Positions 31,741-40,355 of a stretch of DNA of 40,355 bases are shown here, in pieces (within the stretch, counting starts at the first letter, position 1; each line of letters opens with the position of its first letter). The stretch covers positions 1-40,355 of the forward strand of contig JAFASY010000282.1 in NCBI GenBank assembly GCA_019244235.1, given 5' to 3'. The position numbers were made by a program, and so were the translations under genes. This stretch comes from Chroococcidiopsidaceae cyanobacterium CP_BM_ER_R8_30 (GTDB lineage: Bacteria > Cyanobacteriota > Cyanobacteriia > Cyanobacteriales > Chroococcidiopsidaceae). The notes beneath the pieces are model-generated. The model was not told the DNA's origin and did not search any database. It worked only from the letters and a program-made list of their open reading frames with translations.

Positions 31741-32868
31741 CTAGAATAACTGCTGAATCCATGGCAAATTAGCTGTGTCACGCACAATCAGGAAGATTCC
31801 CAAACCCAGCAACACCATTAGTCCGGTTTGCATAACACCATCTTGAATATGGGTGGGCAATGGTTTTCCCCGCAGTCCCTCAATTAACAGGAAGGCTAAC
31901 TGACCGCCATCCAAGGCTGGCAAGGGCAAAATATTGATTATGGCAAGGTTAATGCTAATCAAAGCCGCGAATTGAAACAGACTGCTTGCATCAGAATGCG
32001 CTATACCAGCACCAATCTCCACGATCTTTACAGGACCAGCTACTTGACTGGCTGTCTGACTGAAGTTGCTAATGAGCTGTTCAAAGCCCTGAACTGTGAG
32101 GATTGCAATTCGCTGAAACTCAGCAGCTCCCTGATAAAAAGCATCTACCACATTAGCGGCAGGGTGGCGTACCAGTTTGCCATTAGGAGCTAGCTGGACG
32201 CCAATCCGACCTTTGCCATCGCGCGCCTGCTCTGGAGTGACGGTAAGGTTGAATGGTTTTTCATCTTCCCGTTGAATCAAAAGCGTTAAAGGCTGGTTGG
32301 GATGCTGTTGGATCACCCGCGTCAGAGACTCAAGCGCTTCCTGAGCAGCTCCTAGTTTTTTGCCCTCTGCTGCCAAGACAACATCTCTCGGTTTGATGCC
32401 AGCCTTAGCTGCTGCTAAAGCAACGTCTTCTGGTTTAATGTCAGCTGAGGGTGCATTTTCCTCTGTGAACACGCTAGCTATTATCACCCCAGGTTGGGAG
32501 TGCAATTGCGGGATGCCCACGATTCCAGCCTGTGTTACCAGCAAGAAGTAAGCGAAAATTAAATTGGCGATGACACCAGCGCTAATCACAATTGCCCGAT
32601 CGAGAACTGGGCGATTACGGAGTAGATTTGGATCTTCAGGGGAAATTTTGCTATCAGGATCGTCATCTGGGAAGCCGACAAAACCACCTAGAGGAAACGC
32701 TCGGATAGCGTATTCTGTTTCTGCACCTTGGTATTTCCACAAAATAGGACCAAAGCCCAGAGAAAAGCGATTAACGTGAATCCCCTGAGATCTTGCGGCA
32801 ATGAAGTGTCCCAGTTCATGTACCACGATGAGGAGAGCTAAAACTGCGATCGCTGCCAAAACTGACAT
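31741..32868 (-). CDS. rseP: RseP-like site-2 zinc metalloprotease
   Basis: A 375-residue intramembrane protease of family M50. HELGH is at residues 17-21 in the first membrane helix, and the C-terminal NILPLPALDGGQL supplies the third zinc ligand. A single PDZ domain (about 125-215, with AKAGIKPRDVVLAAEGK) lies between the membrane halves. Homologues cut membrane-anchored regulators such as anti-sigma factors. The segment just before the PDZ has a partial self-repeat (IKPEDVALAAAKAGIKPRDVVLAA), probably a local duplication. It lies 51 bases downstream of serS. Confidence 0.93.
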   Translation of the reverse strand: MSVLAAIAVLALLIVVHELGHFIAARSQGIHVNRFSLGFGPILWKYQGAETEYAIRAFPLGGFVGFPDDDPDSKISPEDPNLLRNRPVLDRAIVISAGVIANLIFAYFLLVTQAGIVGIPQLHSQPGVIIASVFTEENAPSADIKPEDVALAAAKAGIKPRDVVLAAEGKKLGAAQEALESLTRVIQQHPNQPLTLLIQREDEKPFNLTVTPEQARDGKGRIGVQLAPNGKLVRHPAANVVDAFYQGAAEFQRIAILTVQGFEQLISNFSQTASQVAGPVKIVEIGAGIAHSDASSLFQFAALISINLAIINILPLPALDGGQLAFLLIEGLRGKPLPTHIQDGVMQTGLMVLLGLGIFLIVRDTANLPWIQQLF

Positions 32869-32919
32869 AGCAAATTTTAATCTTATTCAACATTCTTCAA
32901 TTCTAGAATGTCACACAAG

Positions 32920-34224
<1,305 letters not shown>

Positions 34225-34289
34225 TCATTCATTACTTACTCACCCATCTTACCCCCACTCCTCCCCTCCTCCACTCCCTCCTTTCTCCG

Positions 34290-34856
34290 TCACTTCACCC
34301 GATTGAGCAGAACCAGAGAAGCCACTAATCCAGCAAAGTGGGCAGCAACGATATTTGTATTCGCTTGTACTACAAATATATCCACTGGACGGATGACCTC
34401 TGCGGGGTTAGAAAGCACTGCCCCAACGCCTTGGGGTAGAGACAATGACCTGAGTAGGAGAGCGCCAGCAATAGCTTGCGCTCCTACAATAGTCAGTAAC
34501 ATTCCTACCAAATTCGCTGTCAATCCAAACCATAAGATACGAATTGTGTCGGCTTTGCGCGGACGTTGGTTAACATTGGAAGACTGTAGGCTTCTGCCGA
34601 TTCTTGCATAGCGAAAAGCGAAATACACGCCTAAGCCCAGGAGCGCAACTCCAATCACTGCAAAGAAGATACCAAACCCCGTCCCCGAACTTTGCTGGTT
34701 TTGGGTACCCGCCACACCACGACTAAAGTTAGCAAATAGCAAAACTATGACTGAAATTATCCCCAGGACTAGCTGAATCCACAAGCTGATCCAGCCTGCG
34801 AACCGAAAAACCACGGCAATCTGCCGGAGTGAAGGGGACGATTGAGTTTCTGGCAT
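34290..34856 (-). CDS. DUF3611 family membrane protein
   Basis: A 188-residue protein with four predicted membrane helices. The opening SLRQIAVVFRFAGWISLWIQ and the following GIISVIVLLFANFSRG match DUF3611, a family shared by cyanobacteria and plastids with no fixed function. A pyrimidine-rich stretch (about 34240-34290) separates its stop from serS. Confidence 0.8.
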   Translation of the reverse strand: MPETQSSPSLRQIAVVFRFAGWISLWIQLVLGIISVIVLLFANFSRGVAGTQNQQSSGTGFGIFFAVIGVALLGLGVYFAFRYARIGRSLQSSNVNQRPRKADTIRILWFGLTANLVGMLLTIVGAQAIAGALLLRSLSLPQGVGAVLSNPAEVIRPVDIFVVQANTNIVAAHFAGLVASLVLLNRVK

Positions 34857-35092
34857 GTTTGTCCCTAATGGGCGTGAATAGGATCAATCCTTACCACAGG
34901 TAGACCCCCTTTACCTAAATGGAGCAATTCATCTCCCACCCAATGACATTTTAGTAGTAGATCGAGCGCTAGAATCCAAGCATGGAAGCATTATTATTGC
35001 CTTGCGGCACAGATATTCCACAAGTGATAGGGGGTCTGAGCAGTTCGCGTTAAATCGCTACAAATCTACTAAAACCTGGTAAAATCTATTAT

Positions 35093-36262
35093 ATGATACT
35101 TGGATTCAAGACCCAGTTAAAGCTCAATAGCATTCAGCTGATAGCCTTGGCCAAGCACGCTGGGACAAGCCGTCATGCCTATAACTGGGGCTTGGGTTTG
35201 TGTCAGCAGATACTGGAACATAACAAACAGAATCCAGACAAAAAGATTAAGTTTCCATCCGCTATTGACTTACACAAATGGTTAGTAGCAATAGTAAAGC
35301 CAGAAAATCCCTGGTATTATGAGTCTTCCAAATCAGCACCTCAGAATGCATTACGCAGTCTGAGAACAGCGTTTGACAGATTCTTTGCTGGGACATCTGG
35401 CTTTCCTAACTTCAAGAAAAAGTTTAGGAATGATAGCTTTACTCTAGATGGAACAATCAAAGTTATTAGTCAGAGTAAGATTCAAGTTCCAGTAATAGGT
35501 GTTCTCAAAACTTTCGAGCATCTGCCAGTAGGATATAGACCTAAGTCAGTAATGATTAGTCGTCAAGCTGACAAGTGGTTTATCTCTTACAAGATAGAAG
35601 TGGAAGAGTCTGTTTCAACAGCAACTAGTGCTGTTGGAGTTGATTTAGGTTTACTCCGATTTGCTACCTTATCCACTGGAGAAGAAATCGAATCTCCCAG
35701 ACCATACAAGGCTTTGGAGAAGCAACTTGCTAAAATTCAGTGGGGAAATCGCAACAAAGAACTGAACTCAAACAACTACAGAAAAGCTCAGGTCAAGGTA
35801 GCTAGACTACAAGCCCAAATAGCAAGTGTCCGTAAAGATTTCATTCATAAACTTACTACTCGCTTGGCTAAGAACCACGGTCAGATAGTAATTGAGGATT
35901 TGAATGTAAAAGGAATGATTGCATTTGGTCATTTAGCTAAATCTGTCAGTGATTCTGGGTTTTATGAGTTCCGTCGTCAGCTAGAATATAAGACCAAACT
36001 TTACGGTTCTAAGCTAGTTCTGTCTGACAGGTGGTTTGCCAGTTCTAAAACTTGCAACCACTGTAGCTGCAAGAAAGAAAGTCTAAGTTTATCTGAAAGA
36101 GTTTTCACTTGTAGTGAATGTGGCTTCGAGATAGACAGAGACTTAAACGCAGCCCTAAATCTTGTACGCTTAGTTCAACCGGAATTTACGCCTACTGACA
36201 TGAAGACTCCGAAGTCCATGGCTGAAGTAGGAATAAAAACCTGTACAAATCTACTTGGATAG
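35093..36262 (+). CDS. tnpB: TnpB, RNA-guided nuclease/transposon accessory protein
   Basis: A 389-residue TnpB with all catalytic acids: D184 (GVDLGLLRF), E268 (VIEDLNVKG) and D350 (DRDLNAALNL). The zinc finger is C321, C324, C340 and C343. It lacks the extra segment seen in the second TnpB and its N-terminus (LGFKTQLKLNSIQ) puts it in a separate subgroup. No tnpA nearby. The ATG has no clear ribosome site, normal for these elements. Function as an omegaRNA-guided nuclease is inferred from the family. Confidence 0.9.
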   Translation: MILGFKTQLKLNSIQLIALAKHAGTSRHAYNWGLGLCQQILEHNKQNPDKKIKFPSAIDLHKWLVAIVKPENPWYYESSKSAPQNALRSLRTAFDRFFAGTSGFPNFKKKFRNDSFTLDGTIKVISQSKIQVPVIGVLKTFEHLPVGYRPKSVMISRQADKWFISYKIEVEESVSTATSAVGVDLGLLRFATLSTGEEIESPRPYKALEKQLAKIQWGNRNKELNSNNYRKAQVKVARLQAQIASVRKDFIHKLTTRLAKNHGQIVIEDLNVKGMIAFGHLAKSVSDSGFYEFRRQLEYKTKLYGSKLVLSDRWFASSKTCNHCSCKKESLSLSERVFTCSECGFEIDRDLNAALNLVRLVQPEFTPTDMKTPKSMAEVGIKTCTNLLG

Positions 36263-36278
36263 ATTTGTACAGGTTTTT
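36235..36278 (+). terminator. 19-bp perfect hairpin with T-run at the third tnpB stop
   Basis: Left arm 36235-36253 (AAAAACCTGTACAAATCTA) and its exact complement 36260-36278 enclose the loop CTTGGA; the TAG stop is at 36260-36262. The right arm ends in five T, so it works on paper as an intrinsic terminator in both directions, serving tnpB and the convergent Rieske gene. It is also placed as a right-end/omegaRNA hairpin. Confidence 0.7.
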
Positions 36279-36296
36279 AGGAACGGTTTAACTGGG

Positions 36297-36728
36297 CTAC
36301 AGTGTCGGCTGCTTCACCAAAACTTGCTGCCCTTGCACTTCAACTGTATAAGTTTGTAGTGGATCATCGGCAGGACCGCGTAACACTTGCCCGTTTACAC
36401 TAAACTGAGAGTGATGACAAGGGCAGTCAAAGACCTCTTCCTGCGCTTTCCAGTTAATAAGACACCCACGATGGGTGCAGGTGGGATTGACTGCTATAAC
36501 TTTAGCAGTCTTCGGCTCGCGTACAACTAGAATTGGTTCAGGGCCAAAGAATTGCTTGAGTGATATTTGCCCATTGCTCTCTAGCTGAGAGACTGTACCT
36601 ACAGGTTTGAAATCACTAGGAGCTGCCGTTTTTGGTTGCTGCTTGTCCAGGAAAGCAGCGACCACCATAGGGAAAGAAGTTGCTAGCCACCCCAGCCCCA
36701 TCAAGCTTAAAAAAGTGCGTCGCTCCAT
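36297..36728 (-). CDS. Rieske [2Fe-2S] protein with Tat-type signal
   Basis: A 143-residue protein. The N-terminus ERRTFLSLMGLGWLA is a twin-arginine signal or anchor. The cluster site is C84-T-H86-R-G-C89 and C102-P-C104-H105, with C84, H86, C102 and H105 as iron ligands and C89-C104 as the disulfide, as in high-potential Rieske proteins of bc/b6f complexes. It is shorter than PetC, lacks a longer linker and stands alone, so a role as a minor Rieske protein or a periplasmic electron carrier is more likely than the main b6f subunit. Confidence 0.85.
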   Translation of the reverse strand: MERRTFLSLMGLGWLATSFPMVVAAFLDKQQPKTAAPSDFKPVGTVSQLESNGQISLKQFFGPEPILVVREPKTAKVIAVNPTCTHRGCLINWKAQEEVFDCPCHHSQFSVNGQVLRGPADDPLQTYTVEVQGQQVLVKQPTL

Positions 36729-36898
36729 AATTCTTTAATCTAATCCCTAAGTAGTTTCCGCGTTCTAGAGCTAGCTATTTTGACATAGCACTTTCACTAC
36801 TCCCACAGAAGGTTATTTTTGTCAATCTCTTGATGCGCTCTAAAAGTAGCAAAGATACTTTCACCAACCTCACTATGCATCCCCTAAGAAGAGCGGTG

Positions 36899-38161
36899 TC
36901 ATCCTTTCTGGTACTCGACACCAATAGGAGCATTACCTCCGCTCTCCAGAAAGCGGTGCAGCCCAGAAACCCCAGAGATTAACTGGATAAAGTCGCTTCT
37001 AGCAGTATCTTTTTTCTCTGAATCAAGAATTCCTTGTGCTTTATAGAAGTACTCCTTCTGAGTTCTGGAGGAGTCATAGAAATAGCGAACAAAATCTAAG
37101 ATTTGACCGAGGAAATGCTGGTAGCTAGCCTCGTAAAATGTCATGCATTCCTGTTCCCGCGCTGGGTTTTCTAGTAACTCATTGATGATTTGCGCTCCCA
37201 AACTGGCAGCTTTAGTAGCAAGCCAGACGCCAGTTGAAAACAGGGGGTCAACAAAGCCAGCAGCATCACCTACCATTAAAAAGCCTGGTCCAGTCAACTG
37301 CCGACAGCGATAAGACCAATCGCGAGTAGAGTAAATTTCTGAATCTTGTTGCGCTTCCTCAAGGCGACGATGAGCTTCGCTACTGCTAGCTAATACTTTT
37401 GCAAAGGTTGTGGCAATACTTCCATCCAACAACTCTTTATACTTTGTAGCCCAGGCAACCCAGCCAACACTTGTTCGTTCATTGTGTTGAGGAATGACCC
37501 ACAACCAACCATAAGGAGTACTTTCAACTAAAATATTGCCTCTTCTTTCTTCTATTTCTGGAGCAACTCCTTTGAAGTAAGCCCAAGTTGCTACACTCTT
37601 TAGTCTCGGATCGTAATCAACTATATCAAAATACTTTCCCAACACAGCTGCCTGACCGCTGGCATCTACTACATAAGAGGCCCGAGCTTCTTTAACTTCC
37701 CCTTGAGAGTTTATATACTTAACTCCGTTACAGCGATCACCCTCGAATATGACATCAATAACTTTATGTTCTTCGCGAACATCAACTCCCTGACTTTCCG
37801 CATGGCGCAGCAGTAAATTATCAAATTCTGATCGGATAACTTGAAAAGTGGAACCATACTTTTTGGCAGCTGGGCTCTTTTCGTCAAAACGGATAGTCCA
37901 CGTTTCGCTATTCTTTCCCCAAACAAAGGTAATCCCATTTTTCTGAATGAAGCCATGCGCTCTCACCTTGTCTAGTACCTGCAACTCATCTAGCACTGGC
38001 AATACGCCGGGAACTAGGGATTCACCAATATGATAACGGGGAAATTTTTCAGATTCTAGTAATAAAACCCGTCGATTTTTCATTGCTAGCAACGCGCCTA
38101 CAGTGGAGCCTGCTGGACCTCCACCAACAATAATCACATCGTTTTCTACAGAGGATTTCAT
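36899..38161 (-). CDS. flavin-dependent halogenase-like oxidoreductase
   Basis: A 420-residue FAD enzyme. The dinucleotide fold is VIIVGGGPAGST (residues 9-20), followed by FPRYHIGESLVPG (40-52), typical of halogenases and related reductases. The halogenase marker W-x-W-x-I-P is present as W219-L-W221-V-I-P224, FVDPLFSTG at 303-311 matches the F-x-x-P-x-x-S-x-G motif reported for halogenases, and K74 in IQKNGITFVWG occupies the position of the catalytic lysine of pyrrole/phenol halogenases. No biosynthetic cluster surrounds it. Many annotated homologues are untested, and a hydroxylase or reductase remains possible. Confidence 0.75.
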   Translation of the reverse strand: MKSSVENDVIIVGGGPAGSTVGALLAMKNRRVLLLESEKFPRYHIGESLVPGVLPVLDELQVLDKVRAHGFIQKNGITFVWGKNSETWTIRFDEKSPAAKKYGSTFQVIRSEFDNLLLRHAESQGVDVREEHKVIDVIFEGDRCNGVKYINSQGEVKEARASYVVDASGQAAVLGKYFDIVDYDPRLKSVATWAYFKGVAPEIEERRGNILVESTPYGWLWVIPQHNERTSVGWVAWATKYKELLDGSIATTFAKVLASSSEAHRRLEEAQQDSEIYSTRDWSYRCRQLTGPGFLMVGDAAGFVDPLFSTGVWLATKAASLGAQIINELLENPAREQECMTFYEASYQHFLGQILDFVRYFYDSSRTQKEYFYKAQGILDSEKKDTARSDFIQLISGVSGLHRFLESGGNAPIGVEYQKG

Positions 38162-38424
38162 TATTAGTGCTACTTAGATATTACGATAAAATATCTCATA
38201 GAAAAAATTAAAGGAGTTATGTCTAACGTATATCATATGTCTAGTTTATGTATAAATTAGTCACTATTTTAAGCCAGAATACTTGGCAGCATTCGGATTC
38301 TAGTTTCTGCTAATTTTTTAGAGACTCTAGGTGGGAGTAACTCACCCAGAGCAGTATAGTTAAATCAACTCTAATAAAAATAGAAATCGTTTGGTTTTAT
38401 ACCAACTTAATTTGATAATATCGG
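38162..38424. other. intergenic region between two minus-strand genes
   Basis: AT-rich DNA upstream of the halogenase-like gene. It contains an imperfect hairpin at about 38322-38350 (CTCT and GGTG on the left, CACC and AGAG on the right) that could end the transcript of the gene at 38425. Nothing else stands out. Confidence 0.4.
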
Positions 38425-38916
38425 TTAATGTTCCATGTTCATCCCCCCAGAATTGCTAGGGGCAGAAGAGCCCCCTGGCTGTACTGTGACTTCGTATGAA
38501 AGCGTAAACGGTTTAAAAGTGGCTCCAGCTTTTGGTGTGCCGCTCAACTCCAGTTCATAATTGCCAGCTTTGGGAAAGGTGATGTAGGCTCCGGGGATAC
38601 CTTGATACTGGTCGGCTGCTACTGGCTTGAGAGTCGGCTCTAGCAATGGTTGAGAGCCTTCCTGATGGGGTTCGGGGTAGACTGCTAGTTTACAATTACA
38701 TTGCTCAAATGGAATCTGCTGCCCGCCTCTGCGAGTGAGTGCAAACCAGGCTAGAGACGGTTGCCCAGCTCTAGGATTGTGATTCGGGTTGATGTGAAAA
38801 AGAGCAGCCACATCTCCAGAAACTTTGACAGTGTGGGCTGAGGCTGGAGCCACCAACAAGCCTAAGAATAGTAGCCATCCCCATTTTTTATTTCTTGTCA
38901 TTAAGCGATGAAGCAT
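38425..38916 (-). CDS. exported, possibly copper-binding protein
   Basis: A 163-residue protein with a signal peptide (hydrophobic WGWLLFLGLLVAP, then ASA before residue 28). Predicted cleavage leaves His28 as the first mature residue, as in CopC-like and other histidine-brace copper proteins. Further possible ligands are H41, H46, the C73-N-C75 pair, and a C-terminal GGMNMEH. The core looks beta-rich (AGNYELELSG, LSYEVTVQPGG). No known family is assigned. AGAGAGG lies before the ATG. The gene overlaps the end of the upstream membrane protein gene by 29 bases, so they are cotranslated. Confidence 0.65.
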   Translation of the reverse strand: MLHRLMTRNKKWGWLLFLGLLVAPASAHTVKVSGDVAALFHINPNHNPRAGQPSLAWFALTRRGGQQIPFEQCNCKLAVYPEPHQEGSQPLLEPTLKPVAADQYQGIPGAYITFPKAGNYELELSGTPKAGATFKPFTLSYEVTVQPGGSSAPSNSGGMNMEH

Positions 38917-40108
38917 AAAACCTCTCTAGTGATAAAAGTGACCAAACGAAGCGAGAGCGGACTAGCAATACTCCCAAAGTACTGGCTACTAAGAGAATGA
39001 CCCGCAGCTTATTAGCCCAAGTCCACTCTAAGTTGCCGAGATAGTGCGAACCTGTCAGCACAATGTGAATGGCACATAGAACCAACGCTGGGACGGTGAG
39101 CAGATGAATGTGTCGCCAGTGTTTTCCTAAAATCTTTACCATCCGGTCAAAACTAGTCAGTGCAGCAGGAGTCATCAACGCCACAGCCAAGATACCCGCC
39201 CACATCCCTACCTGATACACTGGCAACATGAAAGACAAGGCATTAAGGTTCCAGTCGAGGGCGTGGTCGAGCATGTGACTAGTGTGAGCGAGGGACAAAA
39301 CAAAAGCCCCTACCCCAAGTCCACGCCGATAGCGCAACAGTTGTGGAAAGAAGCGGCTCAGAGGACGCGCTAGCAATGCCAGCGTTAGACAGAACAGTGC
39401 TGCATGACCCGTATAATCCACCATATCTCCGGTGCGCAGCAATGTCAGGACTCCGATAATGAGAGTGACCCAACCTCCCATACGAAATAATTGGCTGCGC
39501 CGATCGGCACTAACTAAAGAAGCCGACACTCCTACCCCCAGCATGACTGGCATCGTCCCTAAACCAAAAGCCAGCATGGTAGCCCCTCCAGCCCATAGGT
39601 TACCCGACGAGGCTGCCTTAATCTGAGCTGCATATAAAAAACCGCAGGGCACGAGTCCCCAAGCGATTCCCAAGAGAGCTGGTGTCCACCATTTGGGTTG
39701 TAGTGAAAGGCTGGTCATTGCCGCGCTGATCCGGTTATGCCATCTGAGGTAGCGCAACAGAGGAATGCGCGGGATGAGTTCTGGTACAATCTGTGCCAAT
39801 CCAAACCAGATCAGCATCATCCCAGTCAATATAGCAATTCCTTGGCGGACTCCACTACCAATGCCAGCCAGTTGTCCGCTAGCAACCAGTACTGAACTGA
39901 GTGCTCCAATCCCAGCTCCAAGTAGCACATAGCTGAGTACACGTCCCAGATTGAGCAGACCGTGAAAGTACAGCTGTTGTCTCCAATTTAGAGATGCTTG
40001 CCGCCCATAAGTAAGTGAGAACGCCACGGTCAGCGGACCACACATACCAGCGCAGTGTCCGAAACTCCCTAGGAATCCTAGGGTCATTACCAACAGCAGA
40101 TCTAACAC
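38888..40108 (-). CDS. SafE/DsbD_2 membrane protein fused to a ferric-reductase-like domain
   Basis: A 406-residue polytopic protein in two parts. Residues 1-220 match the DsbD_2/UreH-like family (COG2836): GHCAGMCGP at 18-25 (C19, C23) and GLVPCGFLY with C155 are the conserved cysteines. Residues about 225-400 resemble ferric reductase-like transmembrane domains: RRGLGVGAFVLSLAHTSH (261-278), WRHIHLLTVPALVLCAIHIVL and GSHYLG, with H275, H278, H335, H348 and H355 as candidate haem ligands. The family's first part is linked to metal or thiol handling for cytochrome oxidase. The partner gene downstream overlaps it. Confidence 0.75.
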   Translation of the reverse strand: MLDLLLVMTLGFLGSFGHCAGMCGPLTVAFSLTYGRQASLNWRQQLYFHGLLNLGRVLSYVLLGAGIGALSSVLVASGQLAGIGSGVRQGIAILTGMMLIWFGLAQIVPELIPRIPLLRYLRWHNRISAAMTSLSLQPKWWTPALLGIAWGLVPCGFLYAAQIKAASSGNLWAGGATMLAFGLGTMPVMLGVGVSASLVSADRRSQLFRMGGWVTLIIGVLTLLRTGDMVDYTGHAALFCLTLALLARPLSRFFPQLLRYRRGLGVGAFVLSLAHTSHMLDHALDWNLNALSFMLPVYQVGMWAGILAVALMTPAALTSFDRMVKILGKHWRHIHLLTVPALVLCAIHIVLTGSHYLGNLEWTWANKLRVILLVASTLGVLLVRSRFVWSLLSLERFYASSLNDKK

Positions 40109-40272
40109 TTTTTCGCTTCAGAGTGTGAGAGCCATAACCTTCTTCATGCTGAGTGAAGCATCTATCAGTGTCAAAAGACAGGCTGTCATACTTCTCTTAC
40201 TCTCTCTTCGCTTTTGTATGACTCGAACATACTCAAGAAAGTTGAGCATCCATTTCTTGTTTAACTGTCTTC

Positions 40273-40310
40273 GGCAAGAAGTCGCCCGATTTATCGGGTG
40301 ATGAATTGCC
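40273..40310. repeat. imperfect 38-base hairpin upstream of the SafE-like gene
   Basis: Outer arms GGCAA/TTGCC (5 bp), a symmetric 4-base internal loop, then a 9-bp inner stem including CCCGAT/ATCGGG with one G-T pair and a TT centre. It lies about 165 bases before the SafE-like start. Confidence 0.5.
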
Positions 40311-40325
40311 GCCAGGGTGTTGCAG

Positions 40326-40352
40326 TTTACCGTCAACATGTTGTATGGTAAA
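40326..40352. promoter_or_regulatory. nested dyad, candidate operator at the window edge
   Basis: TTTACC and GGTAAA face each other across 15 bases whose centre is the 10-base palindrome CAACATGTTG (40334-40343). Two dyads with nearly the same centre suggest a protein-binding site, but the sequence ends three bases later. Confidence 0.35.
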
Positions 40353-40355
40353 TTT

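Larger units (their letters stand above)
35041..36280 (+). mobile_element. third tnpB-only element; ends approximate
   Basis: A lone tnpB with a strong hairpin over its stop. About 236 bases without a gene precede it (34857-35092) and hold only the DUF3611 promoter side and the presumed left end, which contains CTACAAATCTACT and ACCTGGTAAAATCTA, partly similar to the right-end hairpin. The left-end block of the other two elements is not seen here, so it is a different subtype. Confidence 0.5.

Noticed and set aside
40118-40339. 73-codon minus-strand frame at the right end
   Set aside because: It runs through a hairpin and a dyad in the presumed promoter of the SafE-like gene and has random-looking composition.

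Overview
The window is cyanobacterial chromosomal DNA. At least ten copies of the HIP1 octamer GCGATCGC are visible (for example at 1149, near 12888, 14460, 14810, 19746, 25054, 27570, 28165, 28328 and 32845). Gene content agrees: a fibrillin/PAP-family protein, a DUF3611 membrane protein, a B6f-type Rieske domain protein, MEP-pathway dxs, a hopanoid radical SAM gene of the HpnJ type, and several small proteins that look cyanobacteria-specific. Dispersed palindromic repeats and three lone tnpB elements suggest a large-genome lineage (Nostocales or Chroococcidiopsis-like), but I cannot fix the genus from sequence alone.

Layout. 1-3.9 kb: a gene tail, a 2TM protein, a TauE/SafE exporter paired with a DUF1634 protein, a methyltransferase and a small exported protein. 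4.0-9.8 kb is an accessory, transposon-rich stretch: a first TnpB element whose left end appears to supply the stop codon of a flavin monooxygenase, a divergent PadR regulator with two textbook ATGT-N8-ACAT operators, a CDGSH iron-sulfur protein, a second TnpB element carrying an in-frame palindromic insertion, and the 3' remnant of an IS6-family transposase invaded by a small palindromic repeat. 9.9-15.2 kb is the most interesting block: a DadA/SoxB-like flavin amine oxidase, a divergent GntR/UTRA regulator, and three overlapping genes that together form a split glutamate-synthase-like enzyme (amidotransferase + GXGXG domain + FMN synthase domain; GlxBCD/MgsABC type). Two matching palindromes in its promoters look like the regulator's operators. 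A glycosyltransferase and a gene-free kilobase follow.

17.3-34.9 kb is mainly housekeeping: dxs, mtnA, a coiled-coil membrane protein, a fibrillin, fructosamine kinase with an M16 peptidase, HpnJ, a receiver-only response regulator, aat, rpsN, a CbiM/PDGLE/CbiQ/CbiO nickel/cobalt importer, nth, rseP, serS and DUF3611. 35.0-36.3 kb is a third TnpB element ending in a 19-bp perfect hairpin. 36.3-40.1 kb carries a Tat-type Rieske protein, a flavin-dependent halogenase-like enzyme, and a two-gene unit of a predicted copper-type periplasmic protein and a SafE/DsbD_2 to ferric-reductase-like membrane fusion.

How they may work together. The strongest candidate for an undescribed system is 9937-15211: a self-regulated amine or N-methyl-amino-acid turnover unit in which the flavin oxidase and the glutamine-dependent synthase are controlled by one GntR protein. 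The monooxygenase/PadR pair (5328-7714) is a second locally regulated unit, and 38425-40108 a possible metal-redox pair. All three are inferences from domain content and arrangement.
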